Assembly: GCA_014529385.2 (NCBI GenBank)
Contig: CM043961.1
Span: 18,084,478-18,148,477, forward strand
Reading direction: 5' to 3'
Source: Adiantum capillus-veneris
Lineage: Eukaryota; Streptophyta; Polypodiopsida; Polypodiales; Pteridaceae
DNA: 64,000 nt
Shown here: piece by piece, positions 54,908 through 64,000 of the stretch
Layout: each line of letters begins with the position of its first letter
Numbering within the stretch: the first letter of the stretch is position 1
Translations under genes and position numbers: made by a program
Notes under the pieces: model-generated
What the model was told of the DNA's origin: nothing
Databases searched by the model: none
The model's input: the letters and a program-made list of their open reading frames with translations, nothing else

Positions 54908-56659
54908 TTAAGCTTCTTGCTCCTTGAAAGCACTGTCTGCGGGTAGGACATCTCCCATCTCGTAGGCTTGTATGCCTAGCTTGGTGGCCAACTGTATAGA
55001 TATAAAATTGTGAGTAGAACCAGGGTCAAAGAGAATAAAAGCATCATGTTCTCTTACCTTTCCCCAAGCATGGCATAGAGGAGATCCTTTGTGATGAGTT
55101 TGGTGAGTCTCCTCCTCTTGGATTTCAACCAAGGAAGCTCTAGGAGGATCTTGGCGGTTGTTCTTTTGGGGACAAGCGTGGTACGCATGCGCTTGTTCGC
55201 CACACTTGAAACACCGGTTATCCTTGCGATAACGCTCAAGCTCTTCAGAAGAGAGTTTGTTCTTACCTTTGTAAACTCCCTTCTCTTTAGCTTTGTTGGA
55301 GTTGCCCTTAGGAGACTTTTGGACATTGTCCTTCCCCTTCGGCTCGTTGGAACCCTTGTTTTCCGTGGGCTTATTATTTCTTTTAGCCCCCGTTTGGAAA
55401 TTGATTCGAGAGGCCACCATAGTATGGTGTATTACCGCCGATATGGTACGTGGCCTTTGGGAGTTGACATACTCCGCCATTTCTTTGGTTAAGCCCGCAC
55501 AAACTTGTTGCTTTTTTTCTCCAAAATCCAACTTTTTGAAGACAGTGGCTTTGAGTTGTAGGTCCCAAAACTTTTCTACATATTTGTGGATGGATTCATA
55601 GGGAGAGTGCTTTAAACTTCGCCATTCGGTGAGTACTTTGTCTTTGGCATCGGTGGCCAAAAACTGCTTCATAATGGAACCTCTTAAAGCTTTCCATGTT
55701 CGTGGAGCTTCACCGTTGGCTCGTAGGCTAGACCACCATTGCCAGGCAGACTTTTGAAAGTGCATAGCTACATGGCATAGCTTAGAGGACTCCGTGAAGC
55801 CCTCATCTCCAAACGCCGCATCGAATTGCTGGATAAAGGCCAAGACTTTGTCCGTAGCACCAAAGGTGTCATCATAGGTAAGGAAAGAGATGCTCTTCCC
55901 TCCCTCTTTGAACTTCTTCAGCTTGGATGACCTCTTCCATGCGGCATAGGATTTCCTATGGCCTCTTCTTTTTGATGGTTCAAAGGTTGCACCATCACTT
56001 TCTTCAGAAGGTGAAGAATTTGAAGAAGGTGAAGAAGAGGGTGACCTCTTTCTCGCCTTTGTCTTGTCTTGATCTTTGTCGTCTTTACCATCACTTTCAT
56101 AAGAGGAAGAGGATGAAGAAGATGGAGAAGAGGGTGTCCTCTTTTTCACCTTTTTCTTCTCTTGCTTTTTATCATCCCTCTTTGAATTATAGCGTGGAGA
56201 AGAGTGTAATGGTCTTCTCCGCTTTGGTGGTGATGGAGAGCGTTTAGCCTTCCGTCTTCGTGGAGCCATCTCCGGCAAGGTGGCGGGAGACTCACTTCTT
56301 TCTCGTTCCTTCGGTGGAGGCTCTTGAGTTCTCCTTTGGAAAGGAGATGCATCATCAAGAAGTAAATTCTTGAGCCCTTCGTACGGATTCTCTTCTTCTT
56401 CCCGAATCGGAGAGAGACCTCTTTTGGGAGTCTCACAAGGAGGCTTCCTAGGTGTTCTCTCGTCATGGTGATGAGCTTGGAGAATCCCGTGAGCACGAAG
56501 CTGCCGTTGCACTTCGCTTTGGGAATATGGATTGCCCATGGCTTGTTGAAGCCTAGAAACAAGATAGTTAACAAGCATCGGAGCATCATTAGTAGCTTGC
56601 TCATTAGCAAAATCAAAAGTATCAACATTAATTTCACTCTCTTTACTATTGTCAGCCAT
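54908..56659 (-). CDS. G1 gag-protease polyprotein
   Basis: A 583-codon frame starts at ATG 56,659. Residues 1-80 are gag-specific. Residues about 85-250 form a very basic, Ser-rich tract (PKRRRPLHSSPRYNSKRDDK, SPSSSSSSSYESDG). Residues 270-420 are the retrotransposon gag domain (LCHVAMHFQKSAWQWWSSLR, YVEKFWDLQLKATVFKK). A CCHC knuckle, C-F-K-C-G-E-Q-A-H-A-Y-H-A-C, lies near 490. The protease starts near 535 with FILFDPGSTHNFIS, where the catalytic D-S/T-G reads D-P-G. The frame ends at TAA within the protease; the related reading continues in frame into pol. The structural part looks intact, the protease does not. Confidence 0.92.
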   Translation of the reverse strand: MADNSKESEINVDTFDFANEQATNDAPMLVNYLVSRLQQAMGNPYSQSEVQRQLRAHGILQAHHHDERTPRKPPCETPKRGLSPIREEEENPYEGLKNLLLDDASPFQRRTQEPPPKERERSESPATLPEMAPRRRKAKRSPSPPKRRRPLHSSPRYNSKRDDKKQEKKKVKKRTPSSPSSSSSSSYESDGKDDKDQDKTKARKRSPSSSPSSNSSPSEESDGATFEPSKRRGHRKSYAAWKRSSKLKKFKEGGKSISFLTYDDTFGATDKVLAFIQQFDAAFGDEGFTESSKLCHVAMHFQKSAWQWWSSLRANGEAPRTWKALRGSIMKQFLATDAKDKVLTEWRSLKHSPYESIHKYVEKFWDLQLKATVFKKLDFGEKKQQVCAGLTKEMAEYVNSQRPRTISAVIHHTMVASRINFQTGAKRNNKPTENKGSNEPKGKDNVQKSPKGNSNKAKEKGVYKGKNKLSSEELERYRKDNRCFKCGEQAHAYHACPQKNNRQDPPRASLVEIQEEETHQTHHKGSPLCHAWGKVREHDAFILFDPGSTHNFISIQLATKLGIQAYEMGDVLPADSAFKEQEA

Positions 56660-57027
56660 TCTAACAACTTTTAGGTGTAAACTTTTTAGGTGTACTTTGG
56701 CACTTCAAGCCCTAGTTGCTACTCCTCTAGCTACTGTACCCACGACTCGAATACCATTAATTGCAAGGAATAGAAGAGAGGGTCTTTCAACACCAAAACA
56801 GCACCGGCTCCTGTCAAGCTTCTAATAGCTCAATAGTGGTTAAAAAGCCCCGTAGGACTCCACTATTAAGACCATAGCTATCGACGGTGATGCCCCGTTA
56901 ACTGCACAAAGGCAGGCGCACTGCAAGGCTGAAAAAACCCTATTCTACTTACTCACAGGAAATTAATAATACCAACCATTTATAGCTAGCTTGAGGACCT
57001 CCCTTCTTGAGCAAGAAAAGAGAAACC

Positions 57028-57044
57028 TTGTGCTCTGATACCAA
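57028..57044 (-). promoter_or_regulatory. G1 primer binding site, right copy
   Basis: TTGGTATCAGAGCACAA on the minus strand directly after the LTR end, the classic complement of initiator tRNA-Met. Confidence 0.9.
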
Positions 57045-58251
57045 TGTAACATTTAATGGTCTAAAAACTTATGTGTAGCGGAAATTAGCATGAACATAGT
57101 GGGCATTTCATTAGAATAGATTCCTAATGAGAATTACAAGAGTGCTTGGGTGGAGAGAGAAACAAAAAAGCATAACACCTAGTTAGATAGCATCAACAAT
57201 ACTTTCAAAAGAGAGAGAAATTAAGCTATTGACAACAGCTGAGGACCGGATTTTCATGGAGCCGGTCCCCCCTCCAAAAGGCTTTGTATTATGGTTTCTC
57301 CCATCAAGAGAGACATTGTACAATACAATTCTTTGTGTTCCTTCAAGACTAGCTAGTGCAATGAAGATGAAAGCTTCATGCACTAAGCAAAACACTTAGC
57401 AAACACAAATTTAATTATCCCCGTTCTCAAACCCAAGACCTCACACACCTTCGAAGATGGTGAGAGCTAGCAGGGTATGAGAGTAGATTGAGAGGAAGAA
57501 GGAGTATCTTACGAGAAAGATGTACATCTCCTCACATGATCACTCATATTAGCATAGCTTAGATTAGTAATTAGAATGGTAGAGGAGATGAGCATGCATT
57601 GAAGCTTGGCTCTTGGTTGGATTTGCATCCACATACCAAGAGTGTGTCGATGTAGACTTCTATCTCACAAGCTTGGAGTAGGTGATGAGCTCTCCATTAA
57701 AGCTTGGGAAGAGATAGTCTTCTCTTTCTTCACACCTGAGATTGTGTGAGTGTGTGTGTGATAATGCCTTGCAAAAATCAGCCCCCTGTCTCTCTTGGGC
57801 GAGCCCTCTTGCCATTCGCTCTTGCTTTTCCCCCATTGGAACTCCCCAAGTCAAGCCAATGGCTATTAAGCAGCATAAGTGATAGCCTTCTGACATGTGT
57901 CCCCCTTTCCCCTTTTGTGAGAGCTTAATCAATTAAACTTAATTGATTTAAATGAATTAAATCCCCATTGGACCTTTCCCCATTCTGACCAATAGGAATT
58001 AAGTAGCCCATTGGGCTGCTCAATTCCTATTGGACCCCTTCATGGGCTGTCCAATAATCAACCAGGAGACTTAATTTTCATTGGTTCTTTTTATTAAGTG
58101 TTTTAAAATTAATTATGCTAAATTAACTCTAGCCTAATTCTCATTGGTCCACTTCAAGGGTCATCCAATCGGAATTGAGCACACTTTGGGAGGGGAGCAA
58201 CTAGCTTCGGCATCTGACATGTGTCCTTCATTCCCTTTGTGTAAAGGGGGC

Positions 58252-58305
<54 letters not shown>

Positions 58306-58681
58306 ATTTCTCTCTCATCCCCTACTTGCTAGGCTCGCCCCCTCCTATGTAGGGATATGCAAGACTTTTTTGGTCACACACAAAGCATCCAATTCCTTAA
58401 GGTTGACCTTTGGACATAACCTTTGAATTTTGGAACCTTAGCATTTTGGAAGTCTTAATGGGCTGAACCTTAGGGTCTTTTTAGCCCATTGTTTCACATG
58501 GCTCTTTTGTAGATGCCCCCCCCTTTGGATCGCTATTTTCCCTCCTTTGGATCCCTACTATGGCCGGTCTGCTAGCTTAACCAATATTCTAGCTTTTTCT
58601 CCCCTGGCACTTCCCCATATTAAATGATCAATTTAACATGAGAAAATCATTTAGGAGAATTAGATATTGATTATTATGACA
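57045..58681 (-). mobile_element. 5' LTR of G1, right copy (Q)
   Basis: About 1637 bp, starting TGTCATAATAATCAATATC (complement of 58,681 downward) and ending AATGTTACA. It matches LTR P. A (GT)26 tract lies at 58,253-58,304 and CCAAT-box clusters at 57,963-58,185. The outer flank (GTTAC, 58,682-58,686) is G2 integrase, so G1 landed in a G2 copy. A matching flank was not found on the left. Confidence 0.92.
58253..58304. repeat. (GT)n microsatellite in LTR Q
   Basis: About 26 units, against about 9 in LTR P. Confidence 0.95.
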
Positions 58682-59301
58682 GTTACCATATGCTTTATGG
58701 GCTGATCATACAACACATAGCTCAGTAACTGGATATATGCTTGCGGAGCTATTGTATGATCAAAAGCCAGTGATGCCAATTGAAGATACAATTTCCACAT
58801 GGAATGTACTACCTTGGCAAGAGGGGCTTAGCAGGGAAGGTCTCCTTGCATTGCACATAAGGCAACTAGAGAGAAGACCAAGAGACATTGAGGCTACAAA
58901 AGAACAACTCAAAAATGCAAGGTTGAAAAAAAAGGACTACTTTGATAAGCGACATTTGCTCAGGAGCAAAGCAATTGACAAAGGTGATTGGGTTTTAATG
59001 TATGATAATAGCCTTGATAACCAGCACATAGTCATGCATAAGTTTTCAAAAAGATGGTTTGGACCGTATGATGTAGAGCATGTGCATGGAAATGCTACTT
59101 AGCTTGTCTGAACTAGATGGTACAGAAGTAAAGATTTCCATTGTAGGAAAAATGATCAAAGTGTTTAAGAGAAGAGAAGACAATGATCCAAAAGATATTG
59201 AGGAGGAGGAAGAGCAAAACAAAGGTGAAGATCAAAGTGAAGATGAAGCGTTGCAAGCTATCAATGAAGATGAAATCATAGAAGACCTACAAGAGGACTA
59301 A
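58682..59301 (+). pseudogene. G2 integrase C-terminus
   Basis: From 58,683 the frame reads PYALWADHTTHSSVTGYMLA, then LPWQEGLSREGLLALHIRQL, LKKKDYFDKRHLLRSKAIDK, GDWVLMYDNSLDNQH and FSKRWFGPYDVEHV. The last contains the GPY/F motif of Ty3/gypsy integrases. A frameshift at about 59,098 moves to LSELDGTEVKISIVGK, and an acidic tail ends at TAA 59,301. No chromodomain is seen. The 5' side is cut by LTR Q of G1. A polypurine tract and LTR follow within 60 bp. Confidence 0.85.
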
Positions 59302-59343
59302 TGTTGTTAAGATTAAATGTGGCACATACCAGAGAATGTGCAG

Positions 59344-59359
59344 GTTTAGAGGGGGTGGA
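59344..59359 (+). promoter_or_regulatory. G2 polypurine tract
   Basis: GTTTAGAGGGGGTGGA lies immediately before the LTR start TGTCGTGC. It primes plus-strand synthesis in LTR elements. Confidence 0.75.
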
Positions 59360-59633
59360 TGTCGTGCTGTGACACGTACATAGTGGGAACGAATTCTACA
59401 AGATCTACCTTGCAACTTTTTAGATACATAAGTATATTTCTTATAATGTACATATGCACATCTAAGTATAATAATAAGATTTCTATCTCATCCTATTATT
59501 TATCTCAAGGGTAACATATTCTTACTTGCCGTCAAAAAGTACTATGGGAAAAGCGTCAATAGCTCTGCCTCTTTAACTTGAGAAAAAACATAATTATTAT
59601 CACACCCTAGCTAGATGCTATATCTAGGGTAAC

Positions 59634-59702
<69 letters not shown>

Positions 59703-59915
59703 TATGTATTTTTCATATTTTTCTTATATTTCCTTTTAATAGCTACTAGGAAGGAATCAAATCCTAGTGGGACACTAGCTTGCATGATTCTCAAAGATAC
59801 ACTTATTTTAATGCATTATTGCCAGAATGATTACAAAACTTTATCAAGGAGCAATGTCATGCTTTCATATTGCATGAGGTGTCCATTGGAATGAAATGAA
59901 AGTCTAGGCTAAGGG
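59360..59915 (+). mobile_element. 3' LTR of G2, first 556 bp
   Basis: It starts TGTCGTGCTGTGACACGTAC and matches the minus-strand LTR at 3,052-2,490 throughout, with an expanded (AT)n at 59,638-59,701. Homology stops at about 59,915, where the Copia-C LTR begins; the remainder is presumably beyond the window. Confidence 0.88.
59638..59701. repeat. (AT)n microsatellite
   Basis: About 32 AT units inside the G2 LTR. Confidence 0.95.
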
Positions 59916-60131
59916 ACAGGAAAACAAACATAGCTTGGAGAAGACGAAGGAATCTCAAGGCACACAACTGAGAGTGTGTTACTTAGTGTGCAATTAATGG
60001 AGAGAGAGATAGCCCCATAATGAATGGGCGTATATACAATGCACGGGAGAAAAAACCTCCTAAAGAGGGAAAAAATGCCCCGATGGTCCTAGTGTGTTCA
60101 CACACATCACTACCACATGTATATGGTAACA
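59916..60131 (-). mobile_element. 3' LTR of Copia-C
   Basis: On the minus strand it starts TGTTACCATATACATGTGG at 60,131 and follows the Copia-A LTR to CTCCAAGCTATG. The last 25-30 bases expected (ending CCAACA) are missing at the junction with the G2 LTR, so the end is eroded. Confidence 0.85.
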
Positions 60132-60145
60132 AATCCCCCCTGGAG
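60132..60145 (-). promoter_or_regulatory. Copia-C polypurine tract
   Basis: TCCAGGGGGGATTT on the minus strand ends directly at the LTR start. Confidence 0.75.
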
Positions 60146-60206
60146 TGATTAGGTGAACGAGAGCTGGGACATGAGTAAAGGAAAGTTCCATGCTCTGAGG
60201 ACATGA

Positions 60207-63200
60207 TCAATCCACAAAGGCGAGTAAGCCCAAAGCTTTGCTGAAAGCTTTGAACTTCTCACGAGACAATGCTTTTGTGAAAAGATCTACAAGGTTGTCC
60301 TATGTTGGCACATAAGCCAAGCTGATCTCTCCTACTGAGAGCCTCTCCCTGACATAGTGGTAAGGCACCTCAATGTGCTTTGTGCGAGCATGAAAAATTG
60401 GGTTCCTCGCAACTGCCAATGAGCTCTGACTGTCAGTATAGATAGTGTTGGCAGTGTCTTGTCCAACACCCAAATCAACCATAAGGCGTCTGAGACATAC
60501 ACACTCAACCGTATCTATGAAGACTGCCTTGTACTCAGCCTCACAACTAGAAGTGGCCACAGTAGGTTGCTTCTTGCTCAACAATGATATACATGAACTG
60601 TGAAGCATGAAACAAAATCCACTTGTGGACACTTGCATGTCAAAAAAACCAGCCCAATGTGAGTCCGAAAAAGCATGTAAGTTTGGCGGCAATGATCCCC
60701 CCTTGGGATAAAACAAGCCAAGATGTAAAATGCCACTAAGGTAGCAAAAAATCCTTTTCACAGCTTGCCAATTCTTAGACCTTGGGCTATGCATAAATAT
60801 GCTGACTTCTGAGACTGCAAACTGAATATCCAGCGTCGTGTTGCATACATAAATGAGGTATCCAACAACAGTTTGGTAAAGAGACATCTGCAGGATCACC
60901 AGCATCATGAAGACTTAATTTCAAACATGTTTACATGGGAGTTGCAATAGGTTTGCAATCCTCAAGTCCAAACTTACATAGTAATGTAAGCATGTAACTT
61001 TTCTAACACAGAGCAATACCACCATCACACTGCTAAACTGTATACCCAAGTAATGATGCAACAGCCCCAAATCTTTCATCTTGAAGTTAGCATTCAAATT
61101 AGCCTCAGCAATATGTCTCTCGTTTGGTCCAGTGATCAACAAATCATCTACATGAAGAACCACAATGAGAAGGACATCACCCTCATGCTTTACATACAAT
61201 GTGCTTTATGTTGGACTGTTACGAAACCCTCGTTTGACCAAATGAGTGTCATCTTTATCATACCAAGCATGAGGAGATTGCTTCAACCATACAAAGCCTT
61301 CTTACATCTGCAACACTTTGTCCTCTTGTCCTTTCTTGACAAAACCATGAGGCTACATCACATAAACTTCCTCAAATATGTCACCATTCGAGAAAGTAGT
61401 AACAATGTCTGATTGATGTACATCCCAACCAAAATGAGCTGCCAATGCACATAGAAAATGCATAGTAGTCATACGACAAGTGGGAGCAAAAGTCTCTTCA
61501 TAATCTATGTCTTTTTGCTGTGCATAACCCTTTGCAACAAGTCAAGCCTTATGGTGATCGATCTCACCATCCGGCTTGCATTTCAACTTGTAAACCCACT
61601 TCGTACCAATGGCCTTTTTTCCAGGAGGCAAATCACATAAAGTCCATGTGTCATTTTCTATAAGTGCATCATATTCTGATTGCATGGCAGCCATCAAATT
61701 TTCTGAAGTTTGTGCTTCATTTAAAGAGAGAGGTTCCTCAACATCATGTAAGCTAGACAGAGCCAAAGCATAACAATCTGATGCATAAGATGCATGGTGA
61801 GAGCCTGAACGAGCTCGACTAGACAAAGGTGCATCAAATTTACTGTCACACAATGTATGCACCAGCCATTTTGGCATACCTCTAGCCTGCTCATTTTTAG
61901 TCCTTTCCTCATCAAGTACATCATGTACATCTGCATCAGTAATTGACTGATCTGCAACATTTTCAAACCCCCCCGTAGGTTGTACATTTGCCTCATTGGA
62001 ATTTACATTCGTATTTCCACCACTGAAAAGAGGCAACAAAGTGTTATAAATGTCATGTGAGCTTACATTACAGTCTCTAGTACATGACAGCAAGGGCTGC
62101 TGAACAGAATCTTCAACAAACACTACATCCTGTGAAACCAGAATACGCTTTGTTTGTGGATGATACAACCTGTAGCCTTTGCTTTTAGCACAATAACCAA
62201 CAAAAATACATTTGACAGCCTTATCATCCGATTTTATGCGTTGTGTTTGTGGCACCAAAGCATATGCCAAAGAGCCAAAAACACGCATGTGCTCAATAGA
62301 AGGCTTTTTATCATGCCATGCTTCATATGGAGTAATAGACTGCAAAGATTTCGTAGGACACCTGTTAAGTACATAAGTGGCACACATGATGGCCTCAAGC
62401 CAAAAAAAATGCTGCAAAGCTTGACTTTTGACCATACATCGTGCCATTTCCGTAAGTGGCTGTTTTTCCTCTTAGCAATACCATTTTGTTGAGGTGTATA
62501 AGGCCTTGTATATTGGTGTTTTATCCCACGACTAGCCAAAAATGCATTAAATTCAGAGACATATACTCCCACCTTGATCGGAACGGAGGGTGCCCATAGT
62601 ACATTTTGAGACATTTTCAGCCATAGCCAGAAATTGTTTGAAGCACATAAAAACATCAGACTTTGCATTAAGCGGAAATACACATGCATGCTTGGAAATG
62701 AAAGTCACGAAGTAAAGGTAATTGCCCAAGGATGGAGTTTGCATGTGTCCACAAACATCACTATGCACAAGCTGCAACCTGCATGTGGCCCTAACTGTGA
62801 ACCATCCTTTGGAAACTTTGAACACTGCATCTTACCCAAAATACAGCCTTCACAAACATGTTTGACGCGTGCTTCAAGAGGCGGCAAAGAAGCAACCATA
62901 TCAAATTTTTGCAAACATAGCAAACTGGAAAAATTCATGCCCAAAACGTGCATGCCACAGTTTTGCATCTGAAACAGCCCTCAAATCTGCAACTGCATTT
63001 GCAAAATTCTATCCACACTTGTCATACAAAGTGAGCTTATACAGCCCACGACATAAAAGGCCAGATGCAACAATTTCATCACCAAATTTGAGATCATGAA
63101 CTATACATCTGTCATCCACAAATTTGACTACAAGTCCAAGTCTAGCAAGTGCAGATACAGACAAAAGATTCTTCTTGATCCCAGGTACATAAAGTGCATC

Positions 63201-63953
63201 AACAAGTGTGAAAGAACTGCCATTTGCAGAAGTAAGCACAATCTTTACAACTCCCTGAACTGGATAAGAGGCATTGCTGGCACAAGTGATAGAATTCCCA
63301 GGAGGGACAGACTGGAGAGAGGTGAACAATTCATGATGTGAGGTAATGTGCTTTGTAGCACCACTGTCAAAATACCACACATGTGAATCTGCAGCAACTG
63401 ACATGCATGCATCATGGACAACATGATTGTAAGTGCACTCTGCACTGAAATCCCACTCTGCATTAACATCAACATCATAGTCTCCTTTTACAGAAGACTC
63501 AACAATGGCTACATTTGTAGTGAAATTAGCATTTGTAGTGGAACCACCCTCTTTCTTCTTAGCCTCTTTGGCCTTCAACTTTGGATACTGCTTGATCAAG
63601 TGATCATTAGCTTTACAATAATGTGGCAACGCATATTCTTTTTTCCCTTATCACGAGAATTTCCAAACAAATTACTGTCAGCAGAAGCACTAGGAATAGA
63701 AGTTTTGCCACTCGCAGTAGAACCATAAGAAGTGGCTGCATTGTTGTTACCACCCTTTCTTTGAGAAGCAATAAAAGCCTGTTCAACTGCACGCTGCCTA
63801 GTTCTGTTTTTTCTGGAAAGTGACTCTTGCAACAACAATGTGCATAATGCATCAAACTTGACAACTTCAGGATTTCCTTGGGTCATAAGTCTCTAAGTAC
63901 TAGCAAAAGTATGGTAAGGCATCAAGAATAGTCTGTACAAGGGAACTATCTAA
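60207..63953 (-). pseudogene. Copia-C polyprotein (gag end, PR, IN, RT, RNase H)
   Basis: Gag remains at 63,886-63,600 (VKFDALCTLLLQESLSRKNR), with a 2-base shift inside the zinc knuckle (C-H, then Y-C-K-A-N-D-H). Protease is at 63,629-63,009: VWYFDSGATKHITSHHELF with intact D-S-G. Pre-integrase and integrase at 62,968-62,234 have HVCEGCILGKMQCSKFPKDG, LVHSDVCGHMQTPSLGNYLY and YTPQQNG in shifting frames. A long frame at 62,447-61,542 covers the integrase end and RT start (ATYVLNRCPTKSLQSITPYE, MQSEYDALIENDTWTLCDLP, IGTKWVYKLK). RT continues with VVLHVDDLLITGPNERHIAE (V-DD). RNase H is at 60,908-60,207: KKQPTVATSSCEAEYKAVF, IYTDSQSSLAVARNP, and after one in-frame TAG (60,300) LVDLFTKALSREKFKAFS, ending TGA at 60,207. 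The 5' LTR is outside the window. Confidence 0.93.
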
Positions 63954-64000
63954 AATGACTTCACCTACAAAAATAAGTTGCTCATTGATATCCTTGACAT

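Noticed and set aside
48774-58686. 5-bp target duplication for the whole G1 tandem
   Set aside because: The right flank GTTAC has no matching copy next to 48,779, and the left flank is not G2, so the original left border has been lost.

Overview
The window looks like a stretch of a large, repeat-rich land-plant genome. The evidence is spliced GT-AG introns, plant-type Copia and Ty3/gypsy elements, L1-like LINEs, a CACTA (En/Spm) element, a hAT element, tRNA-derived SINEs, MITEs, and many long (GA)n, (GT)n and (CA)n microsatellites. I see no intact ordinary host gene, rRNA, tRNA, CRISPR array or bacterial-style operon. The species cannot be named from the sequence; a fern, lycophyte or other large-genome non-flowering plant is only a guess.

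Layout. 0-3 kb: gypsy element G2 on the minus strand, with gag running off the left edge and a 2-kb 5' LTR that interrupts a LINE. 3-10.1 kb: three degraded minus-strand LINEs (a, b, c), a 230-bp perfect tandem duplication, a MITE and a SINE remnant. 10.4-23.3 kb: Copia-A (plus strand), split by an 8.66-kb CACTA element at 11,204-19,867. The CACTA has two divergent genes (TNPA-like minus, TNP2 plus) separated by a 1.4-kb array of palindromes. 23.8-24.8 kb: tandem array with a period near 125 bp. 24.9-27.3 kb: broken kinase-like gene and an unrecognised spliced fragment. 27.5-30.4 kb: hAT transposase (minus) and a short tandem array. 31.2-33.7 kb: a spliced, unrecognised plus-strand gene whose motifs suggest an unclassified transposase. 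34.7-40.1 kb: a second copy (B) of the 7.9-11 kb region, including Copia-B, a hAT MITE and two further insertions. 40-45 kb: mostly non-coding, with a GC-rich hairpin and a tRNA-derived SINE with clear target duplications. 45-48.8 kb: LTR end, primer site and gag-like region of a Tat/Athila-type element. 48.8-58.7 kb: chromovirus G1 (minus strand) in an LTR-internal-LTR-partial-internal arrangement. 58.7-59.9 kb: integrase C-terminus and 3' LTR of another G2 copy (plus strand). 59.9-64 kb: Copia-C (minus strand), nested in that G2 LTR and running off the right edge.

How the parts relate. Nesting gives a relative history. Copies A and B share flanks as well as Copia sequence, so Copia was present before that segment duplicated. 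Copy A later received LINE-c, the MITE and the CACTA. Copy B keeps the unoccupied CACTA target site. LINE-a was cut by G2; the right-hand G2 was cut by both G1 and Copia-C. Nearly all coding regions carry stops, frameshifts or deletions. The best candidates for something new are the gene at 31.2-33.7 kb, the palindrome array inside the CACTA element, and the tandem G1 structure.
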